A stretch of DNA of 9,606 nucleotides from Nitriliruptoraceae bacterium (GTDB lineage: Bacteria; Actinomycetota; Nitriliruptoria; Nitriliruptorales; Nitriliruptoraceae): NCBI GenBank assembly GCA_007125475.1, contig SLDB01000274.1:1-9606 (forward strand), given 5' to 3'. Positions within the stretch are counted from its first letter, which is position 1. Every line of letters starts with the position of its first letter. Position numbers and translations under genes: made by a program. Below the pieces are notes generated by a model that was not told the DNA's origin, did not search any database, and saw only the letters and a list, made by a program, of their open reading frames with translations. Below are positions 1 to 5,866 of the stretch, piece after piece.

Positions 1-350
1 GCAAGAAGCGCATCGCCCGGCGGAGCCGGCAGCAGCGCATCCGCAAGCGGATCCGCGGCACCGCCGACACCCCCCGGCTGTCGGTGTTCCGGAGCAACGC
101 CAACATCTACGCCCAGCTCATCGACGACACCGCCGGCGTCACGCTCGCCGCGGCGAGTTCGCGTGAGGCGTCGATGACCAAGGGCGACGACGGCAAGACC
201 GGGGTCGCCCGGCAGGTCGGCGAGTTGATCGGTGCCCGGGCGCGCGAGGCCGGGATCGAGTCCTGTGTCTTCGACCGTGGCGGCAACCGGTACGCCGGGC
301 GGGTCGCGGCACTCGCCGACGGCGCCCGTGAGGCCGGACTGAAGTTCTGA
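1..350 (+). CDS. rplR: Large-subunit ribosomal protein L18 (uL18), 5' end missing
   Basis: L18 binds 5S rRNA and helps fix it to the central protuberance of the large subunit. The frame is open from position 3 to the TGA at 348-350 and shows 115 residues. The start codon lies upstream of the window; by comparison with the family only about ten residues should be missing. The visible part begins with an Arg/Lys-rich segment (KKRIARRSRQQRIRKRIRGT), followed by the hallmark RLSVFRSNANIYAQLIDD and a GLKF C-terminus, both typical of bacterial L18. A GTG at position 84 lies inside the conserved SVFRSN motif and cannot be the true start. The gene is followed after 39 nt by rpsE, the normal spc-operon order. 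Confidence 0.96.
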   Translation, partial: KKRIARRSRQQRIRKRIRGTADTPRLSVFRSNANIYAQLIDDTAGVTLAAASSREASMTKGDDGKTGVARQVGELIGARAREAGIESCVFDRGGNRYAGRVAALADGAREAGLKF

Positions 351-389
351 CGCCCGCCCTGATGTGGCGGAGCAGCTGAGGAGTACCAC

Positions 390-986
390 ATGGCAGCCAA
401 CAACCGTTCCGGCGGGCAGGGCCGAGGTGGCCGGGGCCGCGACGACCGTCGTGGTGGCGGTCGCGGCCAGGACCGCGAGCAGTACGACGAGCGTGTCGTC
501 TCGATCAACCGGGTCTCGAAGGTCGTCAAGGGCGGGCGCCGGTTCCAGTTCACCGCGCTGGTCGTCGTGGGTGACGGCAAGGGCACCGTCGGCGTCGGGC
601 ACGGCAAGGCCCGCGAGGTGCAGTCGGCGATCCAGAAGGGTGTCGAGGAGGCCAAGAAGAACTTCTTCAAGGTCCCGATGGTGGGCTCCACCATCGTGCA
701 CCCGGTCGTCGGCCGTTCCGGCGCGGGTCGGGTGATGCTCAAGCCCGCCGCCCCCGGTACCGGGGTGATCGCCGGCGGGCCGGTGCGTGCCGTGATCGAG
801 GCCGCCGGGATCCACGATCTGCTGGCGAAGTCGTTGGGCACCGCGAACCCGATCAACGTCGTCCACGCCACCGTGCAGGGGCTGCAGGACCAGCGGTCGG
901 CGCACGACATCGCGTTCCTGCGGGACAAGGCGATCGAGGACGTCGCACCGAAGAAGATGATCGAGACGATGCGGGCGGGTCAGTGA
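390..986 (+). CDS. rpsE: Small-subunit ribosomal protein S5 (uS5)
   Basis: S5 sits on the back of the small subunit near the decoding site and takes part in translational fidelity and mRNA unwinding. The protein has 198 residues. Residues 1-30 form a Gly/Arg-rich, low-complexity N-terminal extension (GGQGRGGRGRDDRRGGGRG), a form often seen in actinobacteria. The conserved RNA-binding domain begins near DERVVSINRVSKVVKGGRRFQFTALVVVGD (33-62), with GTVGVGHGKAREV at 66-77. The C-terminal domain includes the AGPVRAV-like segment GGPVRAVIEAAGIHD (129-143). The ATG start at 390 is supported by a GAGGAG Shine-Dalgarno site at 378-383 with a 6-nt spacer. Its TGA overlaps the ATG of rpmD by one base, which implies coupled translation. 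Confidence 0.97.
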   Translation: MAANNRSGGQGRGGRGRDDRRGGGRGQDREQYDERVVSINRVSKVVKGGRRFQFTALVVVGDGKGTVGVGHGKAREVQSAIQKGVEEAKKNFFKVPMVGSTIVHPVVGRSGAGRVMLKPAAPGTGVIAGGPVRAVIEAAGIHDLLAKSLGTANPINVVHATVQGLQDQRSAHDIAFLRDKAIEDVAPKKMIETMRAGQ

Positions 987-1177
987 TGGCGGAGAAGCAG
1001 CTCAAGATCACGCAGACCCGGTCGGTGATCGGGCGGACCGAGCAGCAGCGCGCCACGGTGCGTTCGCTCGGGCTGAAGCGCATCCGGCACACGGTGGTGC
1101 AGCCGGACCGTCCCGAGATCCGGGGGATGCTCCGCAAGATCCCGCACCTCGTCGACTGGGAAGAGGTCGAGGCATGA
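986..1177 (+). CDS. rpmD: Large-subunit ribosomal protein L30 (uL30)
   Basis: L30 is a small large-subunit protein. The reading frame gives 63 residues, normal for the family, with the conserved LKITQTRSVIGR start and the LGLKRIRHTVVQPDRPEIRGMLRKIPHLV core. I chose the ATG at 986 rather than the GTG at 983. The ATG shares its A with the TGA of rpsE (TGATG), a classic coupled arrangement, and MAEKQLKIT matches the expected N-terminus. No strong Shine-Dalgarno site precedes it, which fits translation by re-initiation after rpsE. The gene ends in a 4-nt ATGA overlap with rplO. Confidence 0.96.
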   Translation: MAEKQLKITQTRSVIGRTEQQRATVRSLGLKRIRHTVVQPDRPEIRGMLRKIPHLVDWEEVEA

Positions 1178-1611
1178 CGATCAAGCTCCACAACCTGAAG
1201 CCCGACGAGGGCTCGCGTGAGGCGAAGAAGCGCGTCGCCCGTGGTGACCGCGGCCGTGGCGGCAAGACCGCCGGCCGGGGCACCAAGGGCACCGGCGCCC
1301 GCGGCACCGTGCCGGAGAACTTCGAAGGCGGGCAGGTCCCGCTGGTCCGGCGCCAGCCGAAGCGACCCGGGTTCAACAACCCGAACAAGGTCGTCTACGC
1401 CGTGATCAACGTCTCCCGGCTCGAGGAGGCCTTCGAGGCCGGTGACGAGGTCACCGTCGCCACGTTGACCGAACGCGGGCTGGTCAAGAAGAAGCGCCCG
1501 GTGAAGGTCCTCGGTCACGGCGAGCTCAGCAAGGCGCTCACCGTCGACGTCGACGCCGTCACCGCCACCGCACGCGAGAAGATCACCGCCGCTGGCGGCA
1601 CCGTCGCCTGA
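1174..1611 (+). CDS. rplO: Large-subunit ribosomal protein L15 (uL15)
   Basis: L15 is a late-assembly protein of the large subunit that contacts 23S rRNA through a long basic N-terminal extension. The product has 145 residues. It begins with IKLHNLKPDEGSR, followed by the Gly/Lys/Arg-rich extension RGDRGRGGKTAGRGTKGTGARG (23-44) and the motif FEGGQVPLVRRQPKRPGFNN (50-69), all characteristic of L15. The C-terminal globular part includes VKVLGHGELSKALTV (110-124). The ATG overlaps the rpmD stop by 4 nt (ATGA), so translation is probably coupled. The TGA stop (1609-1611) lies in the 5' arm of an inverted repeat described separately. Confidence 0.97.
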   Translation: MTIKLHNLKPDEGSREAKKRVARGDRGRGGKTAGRGTKGTGARGTVPENFEGGQVPLVRRQPKRPGFNNPNKVVYAVINVSRLEEAFEAGDEVTVATLTERGLVKKKRPVKVLGHGELSKALTVDVDAVTATAREKITAAGGTVA

Positions 1612-1648
1612 CCGACGCGTCGAGCCGAACGGCTAGCCTCGTCGGTCA
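1609..1648 (+). promoter_or_regulatory. Interrupted stem-loop overlapping the rplO stop codon
   Basis: A perfect 9-bp inverted repeat has arms TGACCGACG (1609-1617) and CGTCGGTCA (1640-1648). The first arm contains the rplO TGA. Inside it a second short stem, AGCC (1623-1626) with GGCT (1631-1634), closes a GAAC tetraloop. No U-run follows, so it is not a textbook intrinsic terminator. It occupies the start of the 121-nt rplO-secY spacer, and the rest of that spacer (1649-1732) shows nothing recognisable except the secY ribosome binding site. Possible roles are attenuation, mRNA processing or protection of a 3' end. The function is inferred and the pairing is read directly. Confidence 0.45.
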
Positions 1649-1732
1649 CGGCCCCATCCGTGGAGTCGCCGGCACGGGCGCCGGATCCGAGGACCCGGCA
1701 CCCTACCGAGCGCACCACGTCGCGAGGACCCC

Positions 1733-3010
1733 ATGCTTCGAGCGTTCGTCAACGCCTTCAAGATCCCCGATCTGCGGAAGAAGCTCCTCTTCACGCTGGG
1801 GATCATCGCGCTCTATCGCATCGGCGGGTGGATCCCGATCCCCGGCGTCGAGCTCGACATCCTCCGTGAGGCCACGGCGGGGGCCGAGGCCGGGGCGATC
1901 GTCGGGATCATCAACGTCTTCGCCGGTGGCGCGCTGCAGCAGATGGCGGTGTTCGCCCTCGGGATCATGCCCTACATCACCGCGAGCATCATCATGCAGC
2001 TGCTGGCGGTGGTGATCCCCAAGCTCGAACAGCTCCGCCGCGAGGGGGAACAGGGCCGCAAGAAGATCACCCAGTACACCCGGTACGCCACCGTCGGTCT
2101 CGCGATGCTGCAGTCGACGGCGCTGGTGACCCTGGCCCGCAACGGGGTCGCGTTCGGCGCCAACGTCCTCCCCGGGGCGGGGACGGGCACGATCATCCTG
2201 GGGGTGATCACGCTCACCGCCGGCACCGCGTTGATCATGTGGCTCGGCGAGCTCATCACCGCCCGCGGCGTCGGCAACGGCATGTCGATCCTGATCTACG
2301 TCTCGATCATCAGCCAGTTCCCCTCGCAGCTGCAGATCGTGCGGGTGCAGAACGGCGACGCCTGGGTCGCCGGGGTGCTGATCATGGGGATCGCGCTCAC
2401 CCTTGCCGTGGTGTTCATGGAGCTCGGGCAGCGCCGCATCCCGGTGCAGTACGCCCGACGGCAGATCGGGCGCCGCAGCTACGGCGGCCAGTCGACCTAC
2501 ATCCCGCTGAAGGTGAACCAGTCCGGGGTGATCCCGGTGATCTTCGCCTCGTCGTTGATGTTCCTGCCCGGCCTGATCGCCCAGGTCGCCGGGTCCGAGA
2601 CCCTGGCCCGGATCGCCGAGCAGCACCTGGCCGACGCCTCCTCGCCGTGGTTCATCCTGGTGTTCGCGGCGATGACGATCTTCTTCGCGTACTTCTACAG
2701 CGCGATCACGTTCAACCCGGTCGAGGTCGCCGACAACATGAAGCGCTACGGCGGGTTCATCCCGGGGATCCGCCCGGGACGTCAGACCGCCGAGTACCTC
2801 GACAAGGTCCTGACACGGATCACCCTGCCGGGCTCGGTGTACCTCGCCACCGTCGCGGTCCTGCCGTTCGTGCTCCTGGCCGTCGGCAACATCGGGGCGT
2901 TCCCCCTGGGCGGGGTGAGCCTGCTGATCATGGTCGGCGTCGGGCTGCAGACCAGCCAGCAGATCCAGAGCCAGCTGATGCAGCGCAACTACGAGGGGTT
3001 CCTGCGGTAA
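1733..3010 (+). CDS. secY: Sec translocon channel subunit SecY
   Basis: SecY forms the membrane pore through which SecA or the ribosome pushes secretory and membrane proteins. The 425-residue protein is of normal length. It opens with the actinobacterial-type NAFKIPDLRKKLLFTL and has about ten hydrophobic segments, near residues 18-36, 72-95, 116-136, 150-173, 181-198, 211-231, 263-284, 305-326, 366-386 and 390-407. The plug region is around FAGGALQQMAVFALGIMPYI (63-82). The cytosolic C4 loop contains QRRIPVQYARRQ (233-244). The C5 loop contains GFIPGIRPGRQT (341-352), where R347 corresponds to the arginine needed for SecA and ribosome function in Escherichia coli. The ATG at 1733 follows GAGGA at 1724-1728, with a rather short spacer of 4 nt. 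Confidence 0.98.
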   Translation: MLRAFVNAFKIPDLRKKLLFTLGIIALYRIGGWIPIPGVELDILREATAGAEAGAIVGIINVFAGGALQQMAVFALGIMPYITASIIMQLLAVVIPKLEQLRREGEQGRKKITQYTRYATVGLAMLQSTALVTLARNGVAFGANVLPGAGTGTIILGVITLTAGTALIMWLGELITARGVGNGMSILIYVSIISQFPSQLQIVRVQNGDAWVAGVLIMGIALTLAVVFMELGQRRIPVQYARRQIGRRSYGGQSTYIPLKVNQSGVIPVIFASSLMFLPGLIAQVAGSETLARIAEQHLADASSPWFILVFAAMTIFFAYFYSAITFNPVEVADNMKRYGGFIPGIRPGRQTAEYLDKVLTRITLPGSVYLATVAVLPFVLLAVGNIGAFPLGGVSLLIMVGVGLQTSQQIQSQLMQRNYEGFLR

Positions 3011-3016
3011 CCCGGT

Positions 3017-3033
3017 CCGGCACCCCGTGCCGG
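3017..3033 (+). promoter_or_regulatory. Stem-loop 6 nt after the secY stop
   Basis: CCGGCAC (3017-3023) and GTGCCGG (3027-3033) form a perfect 7-bp stem closed by a CCC loop. It begins 6 nt after the secY TAA and lies in the 70-nt secY-adk spacer. No U-run follows. The rest of the spacer contains the decamer CGACCCCGGG (3039-3048), which recurs in two other spacers of this window, and the adk ribosome binding site. A role in partial termination or transcript processing between secY and adk is possible but not shown by the sequence. Confidence 0.35.
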
Positions 3034-3080
3034 GGCGCCGACCCCGGGTCCCGCGGGCCCGCCACAGTGAAGGGATCCAC

Positions 3081-3740
3081 GTGCGCATCATCCTCCTCGG
3101 CCCCCCCGGAGCGGGGAAGGGGACCCAGGCCGTCGGCATCGCGGAGACGTTCGGTGTCCCCCACATCTCCACCGGCGACATCCTCCGGGCCAACGTCCGT
3201 GACGGGACGTCGCTGGGGGTCGAGGCGAAGCGGTTCATGGACGCCGGTGACCTCGTCCCCGACGAGGTGATCATCGGGATGGTCGACTCCCGGATCGCTG
3301 AGCCCGACGCGGTCGCCGGGTTCCTGCTGGACGGCTTCCCGCGCACCGTGCCGCAGGCGGAGGCGTTGGAGGCGCTGCTGGTGGAGCGCGAAGCCCCCCT
3401 CGACGTCGTGCTGCGCCTGTCGGTCCCCCACGACGAGGTGGTGCGCCGCCTCACCGGCCGGCGCACCTGCGACGGCTGCGGCCGGATCTTCCACCTCGTC
3501 GCCGACCCGCCGGCCACCGACGGGGTGTGCGACGACTGCGGTGGTGCGCTCACCCAGCGAGACGACGACCGCGAGGAGGTCGTGCGCCGTCGGTTGGAGG
3601 TCTACACCACCCAGACCGAGCCGCTGGAGCACTTCTACTGGGAGCGGGGGCTGCTCCGCGACGTCGAGGCCGTCGGTACCCCCGAGGAGGTCGCCGCCTC
3701 GGCGACGGCCGTGCTGCGCCAGTACGGAGCCCCGCGGTGA
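3081..3740 (+). CDS. adk: Adenylate kinase with zinc-type LID
   Basis: Adenylate kinase interconverts ATP plus AMP and two ADP in the cytosol. I place the start at the GTG at 3081 (219 residues), because MRIILLGPPGAGKGTQ is the normal N-terminus and AAGGGA (3070-3075) lies 5 nt upstream. The frame is open further upstream but that part is spacer. Seen in order are the P-loop GPPGAGKGT (7-15), the AMP-site STGD (30-33), the Walker-B-like LDGFPRT (83-89), and a long LID. The LID holds a CxxC at C130/C133 and a second CxxC at C150/C153, the four-cysteine pattern that binds structural zinc in Gram-positive enzymes. QRDDDREEVVRRRLEVY (159-175) follows, typical of the long form. The stop overlaps the map start by 4 nt (GTGA). 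Confidence 0.97.
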   Translation: MRIILLGPPGAGKGTQAVGIAETFGVPHISTGDILRANVRDGTSLGVEAKRFMDAGDLVPDEVIIGMVDSRIAEPDAVAGFLLDGFPRTVPQAEALEALLVEREAPLDVVLRLSVPHDEVVRRLTGRRTCDGCGRIFHLVADPPATDGVCDDCGGALTQRDDDREEVVRRRLEVYTTQTEPLEHFYWERGLLRDVEAVGTPEEVAASATAVLRQYGAPR

Positions 3741-4540
3741 TCATCAAGAAGAGCCGGGACGAGATCGCCAAGCTCGCCCGGGCCGGTGAGGTCGTGGCCC
3801 GGGCACACGAGGCCCTCACCGCCGCGCTCGAACCGGGGATGACCACCGCCGACCTCGACCGGATCGCCGAGGACGTGATCACCCGCGCCGGCGCGGTGCC
3901 CTCGTTCAAGGGCTACCGCGGCTTCCCGGCGACGCTGTGCACCTCGCCGAACGACCAGATCGTGCACGGCATCCCGTCGCGCGACGTCGTCCTCGCCGAG
4001 GGGGACCTGGTCTCGATCGACTGTGGCGCAATCGTCGAGGGCTTCCACGGTGACTCGGCCACCACGCTGGTCGTCGGCGGTGACGACGCCGTCGACGAGC
4101 GTGGCGCGACGCTGGTGCGCGAGACCCGCAACGCCCTGTGGCAGGGGATCGCGCAGGCCTGTGACGGCAACCGCCTCGGCGACGTCGGCGCCGCCGTGGA
4201 GTCGGTGGCGATCCGCCACGGCTTCGGGGTGGTGCGTGAGTACGTCGGTCACGGGGTGGGCCGGGCGCTGCACGAGGACCCGTCGGTGCCGAACTACGGC
4301 CGTGCCGGCCGGGGGCTGCGGATGAGCGCCGGGTGGGTGATCGCGATCGAGCCGATGTTCAACCTCGGCAGCGATCACACCCGCACCCTCGACGACGCCT
4401 GGACGGTGGTCACCGCCGACGGGGAGCGCTCGGCGCACTGGGAGCACACCGTCGCGCTCACGATCGACGGGCCGTGGGTGCTCACCGCCCGCTGTGACGA
4501 GCCATCCCACCCCCTCGACGAGGGCGTGCCGACGTACTGA
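3737..4540 (+). CDS. map: Type I methionine aminopeptidase
   Basis: This dinuclear-metal peptidase removes the initiator methionine from nascent proteins. The GTG at 3737 overlaps the adk TGA (GTGA), giving 267 residues beginning MIIKKSRDEIAKLARAGEVVARAHEAL, the usual N-terminus. The five metal ligands of the family are all present: D95 (SIDCG), D106 (FHGDSATT), H172 (YVGHGVG), E205 (AIEPMF) and E236 (WEHTVAL). The substrate-side histidine H77 (QIVHGIP) and H179 (LHEDPSVPNYG) are also kept. There is no N-terminal SH3-binding or zinc-finger extension. The last residues (about 250-267) form a short family-variable tail. Coupling to adk is likely because no separate strong ribosome binding site is seen. 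Confidence 0.97.
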   Translation: MIIKKSRDEIAKLARAGEVVARAHEALTAALEPGMTTADLDRIAEDVITRAGAVPSFKGYRGFPATLCTSPNDQIVHGIPSRDVVLAEGDLVSIDCGAIVEGFHGDSATTLVVGGDDAVDERGATLVRETRNALWQGIAQACDGNRLGDVGAAVESVAIRHGFGVVREYVGHGVGRALHEDPSVPNYGRAGRGLRMSAGWVIAIEPMFNLGSDHTRTLDDAWTVVTADGERSAHWEHTVALTIDGPWVLTARCDEPSHPLDEGVPTY

Positions 4541-4563
4541 GCACGCGGACGCCGCCCCACGGG

Positions 4564-4593
4564 TTGCGGCCCGACGACCCGCACCGCTACGCT
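4564..4593 (+). promoter_or_regulatory. Candidate promoter for the infA-to-rplQ unit
   Basis: TTGCGG (4564-4569) and TACGCT (4588-4593) resemble the -35 and -10 boxes of housekeeping-sigma promoters, and an 18-nt spacer separates them. The start point would fall near 4600, leaving a leader of roughly 200 nt before infA. A promoter ahead of infA is common where the alpha cluster is transcribed separately. It lies in the 258-bp map-infA spacer (4541-4798). That spacer otherwise contains only hairpins (4602-4621, 4658-4674, 4753-4773), a CGACCCCGGGCG motif (4669-4680) and the infA ribosome binding site. The boxes were found by eye in GC-rich DNA, where their relative AT content helps, so the call is moderate. 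Confidence 0.45.
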
Positions 4594-4601
4594 TGCCCAC
4601 G

Positions 4602-4621
4602 GCCCTGCCGCCTGGCAGGGC
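4602..4621 (+). promoter_or_regulatory. 8-bp stem-loop at the predicted 5' end of the infA transcript
   Basis: GCCCTGCC (4602-4609) pairs perfectly with GGCAGGGC (4614-4621) around a GCCT tetraloop. A further G-U pair is possible at 4601/4622. It sits about 60 nt after the map stop and only a few bases after the predicted transcription start. It is therefore either a 5'-terminal protective hairpin of the infA transcript or a terminator-like element for the secY-adk-map transcript. Only scattered T residues follow (TTCGTC), so it is not a canonical intrinsic terminator. Confidence 0.4.
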
Positions 4622-4752
4622 TTCGTCACGTCACGCGCCCTCCCGCACCGCGCCCACGGGTCGTACCCCGACCCCGGGCGATCGACGGGCAGGAGTCGAC
4701 GCCATCGTCCAGCGACCCGTCACGGGGCGGTTGGCACGGGCGGACGCGACGG

Positions 4753-4773
4753 GACCCCGGCGACGACGGGGTC
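4753..4773 (+). promoter_or_regulatory. 7-bp stem-loop in the infA leader
   Basis: GACCCCG (4753-4759) and CGGGGTC (4767-4773) form a perfect 7-bp stem with a 7-nt loop, ending 16 nt before the infA ribosome binding site GGAGG (4790-4794). A second weaker hairpin lies upstream, GGGTCG (4658-4663) with CGACCC (4669-4674). Together with 4602-4621 they make a structured leader. A CCTCC at 4639-4643 is complementary to the infA GGAGG, but the match is short and may be chance. Confidence 0.3.
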
Positions 4774-4798
4774 GTGCACGAGCCGATCCGGAGGCGGT

Positions 4799-5020
4799 GT
4801 GGCAGAGAAGGAAGAGTCGATCCAGGTCGAGGGCACCGTGACGGAGGCCCTCCCCAACACGCAGTTCCGCGTGGAGTTGGAGAACGGCCACAACGTCCTG
4901 GCCCACATCAGCGGGAAGATGCGGATGCACTACATCCGGATCCTCCCCGGCGACAAGGTCGTCGTCGAGCTCTCGCCCTACGACCTCTCCCGTGGCCGGA
5001 TCACCTACCGCTACAAGTAG
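4799..5020 (+). CDS. infA: Translation initiation factor IF-1
   Basis: IF-1 binds the A site of the small subunit during initiation and assists IF-2 and IF-3. The product has 73 residues, the usual size, and is a single S1-type OB fold. Conserved blocks are IQVEGTVTEALPNTQFRVELENGHNVLAHISGKMRMHYIRILPGDKVVVELSPYD split across residues 8-62, then LSRGRITYRYK at the end. The GTG at 4799 is the only sensible start. GGAGG at 4790-4794 lies 4 nt upstream, and the second residue gives the standard MAEKE N-terminus. The gene is followed by an unusually long 329-nt gap before rpmJ, with which it is normally closely linked. Confidence 0.97.
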   Translation: MAEKEESIQVEGTVTEALPNTQFRVELENGHNVLAHISGKMRMHYIRILPGDKVVVELSPYDLSRGRITYRYK

Positions 5021-5349
5021 ACGACCGTCGAGACCGGGCCCCACGACACGGCCGGTGTGCTGCCCCGACACCGGAACCACCGTGCGGTGGGTGCCCACGA
5101 CAACGCGCGACACCTGCGGATCTCCGCGGTGACGCGCTGCATCCGGCGCACACACCAGGTGTGACGTCGATCGGCCGGCCGACACCGACCGCGCCGGAGC
5201 GCCGACGGCGCCCCGAGCGATGGTGACGAGCGCACCCGCCCCTGACCGTTCCCCGGACAGCGGGCGACAAGGCCCCGGAGCGTGGGACGCAGCCCCCGAC
5301 TCCACCGACGACCACCCGGGTCGTCGGATACCGCCGAGGAGGAACCACC
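5021..5349 (+). other. Long infA-rpmJ spacer with several small hairpins, no gene seen
   Basis: This 329-nt stretch between two normally adjacent tiny genes shows no convincing protein or tRNA. Open frames crossing it are Arg/Pro-rich read-through of GC-rich DNA. It does hold several short inverted repeats. These are CCGGTGT (5052-5058) with ACACCGG (5068-5074); CCACC (5077-5081) with GGTGG (5086-5090), which competes with GTGGG (5087-5091) pairing CCCAC (5094-5098); GCGGA/TCCGC (5116-5127); a 12-bp palindrome TCGGCCGGCCGA (5171-5182); and GCGCC/GGCGC (5199-5211). The strongest, at 5305-5327, is listed separately. I found no clear -10/-35 pair. It could be a structured leader or a noncoding RNA, but that is inference. 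Confidence 0.5.
5305..5327 (+). promoter_or_regulatory. 9-bp stem-loop immediately upstream of the rpmJ ribosome binding site
   Basis: CCGACGACC (5305-5313) pairs perfectly with GGTCGTCGG (5319-5327) around an ACCCG loop. It ends 8 nt before the strong Shine-Dalgarno sequence GAGGAGGA (5336-5343) of rpmJ. There is no U-tract after it. Its position suits a translational operator, perhaps for a ribosomal protein, or a processing site. No protein-binding consensus is recognised. Confidence 0.45.
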
Positions 5350-5463
5350 GTGAAGGTGCACCCTTCCGTCAAGAAGATGTGTGACAAGTGCAAGGTGATC
5401 CGACGGCGAGGCGCCGTGCGGGTCATCTGTGACAACCCACGCCACAAACAGCGCCAGGGCTGA
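5350..5463 (+). CDS. rpmJ: Large-subunit ribosomal protein L36 (bL36), zinc-binding form
   Basis: L36 is the smallest bacterial ribosomal protein and sits near the 23S rRNA peptidyl-transferase side. The frame from the GTG at 5350 to the TGA at 5461-5463 encodes 37 residues, MKVHPSVKKMCDKCKVIR and onward, ending RHKQRQG. C11, C14, C27 and H32 form the CCCH zinc-ribbon of the so-called C+ form, the version used when zinc is sufficient. The start is fixed by a long Shine-Dalgarno match, GAGGAGGA (5336-5343), 6 nt upstream. It is short enough to be missed by length-filtered gene calling. rpsM follows after 15 nt. Confidence 0.96.
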   Translation: MKVHPSVKKMCDKCKVIRRRGAVRVICDNPRHKQRQG

Positions 5464-5478
5464 CGGAGGTCGACGAAC

Positions 5479-5862
5479 ATGGCACGTATCGCAGGCGTCG
5501 ACATCCCGCGCGAGAAGCGCGTCGTGGTGGCGCTCACCTACATCTACGGTGTCGGGCACTCCCGCGCGGAGCAGACCATCACCGCCGCCGAGATCGATCC
5601 GGCGAGGCGGGTCCGTGATCTCACCGATGACGAGATCCAACGACTGCGCGCCCACATCGAGAACGAGTACCGGGTGGAGGGCGATCTGCGTCGCGAGGTC
5701 GCGAACAACATCAAGCGCAAGATCGAGATCGGCTCCTACCAGGGCATCCGCCATCGGCTGGGCCTGCCGGTGAGGGGTCAGCGCACCCACACCAACGCGC
5801 GCGGCCGGAAGGGTCCCAAGCGGACCGTCGGTGGCGTGCGCAAGCCGATGCGGAAGGGCTAG
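5479..5862 (+). CDS. rpsM: Small-subunit ribosomal protein S13 (uS13)
   Basis: S13 sits in the head of the small subunit and contacts the P-site tRNA and the large subunit. The 127-residue product begins MARIAGVDIPREKRVVVALTYIYGVGHSRAEQ, the hallmark N-terminus with its helix-two-turn-helix. It continues with the LTDDEIQRLRAHIE helix (48-61) and GSYQGIRHRLGLPVRGQRTHTNARGRKGPKR (85-115), the rRNA- and tRNA-contacting tail. The C-terminal GGVRKPMRKG is short and basic. The ATG at 5479 is preceded by GGAGG (5465-5469) with a 9-nt spacer. The stop is 4 nt before rpsK. Confidence 0.97.
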   Translation: MARIAGVDIPREKRVVVALTYIYGVGHSRAEQTITAAEIDPARRVRDLTDDEIQRLRAHIENEYRVEGDLRREVANNIKRKIEIGSYQGIRHRLGLPVRGQRTHTNARGRKGPKRTVGGVRKPMRKG

Positions 5863-5866
5863 GACG

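Noticed and set aside
1608..1639. Possible promoter CTGACC...TAGCCT ahead of secY
   Set aside because: The spacing would be 20 nt, the -35 match is partial and it overlaps the rplO end and the stem-loop. The evidence is too weak to list.
3027..3080. Upstream in-frame GTG for adk
   Set aside because: The extension is spacer sequence with the post-secY hairpin. Adk starts directly before its P-loop at 3081 with AAGGGA upstream.
1703..3553. 616-codon open frame on the minus strand, opposite secY and adk
   Set aside because: It is the antisense shadow of GC-rich coding DNA. The protein is low-complexity in Arg, Asp, His and Gly with no recognisable domain, while the + strand encodes unmistakable SecY and Adk.
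4602..4621. Classical rho-independent terminator after map
   Set aside because: The stem is good but no run of T follows it. It is listed only as a structural element with uncertain role.
4564..5226. 220-codon + strand open frame through the map-infA spacer and infA
   Set aside because: The product is Arg/Pro-rich and featureless, and it overlaps infA in another frame. infA itself is certain.
5021..5349. A tRNA or other known structured RNA in the infA-rpmJ spacer
   Set aside because: No tRNA-like T-loop (GTTCGANTC) or matched acceptor arms were found. The hairpins do not assemble into a recognised RNA family by eye.
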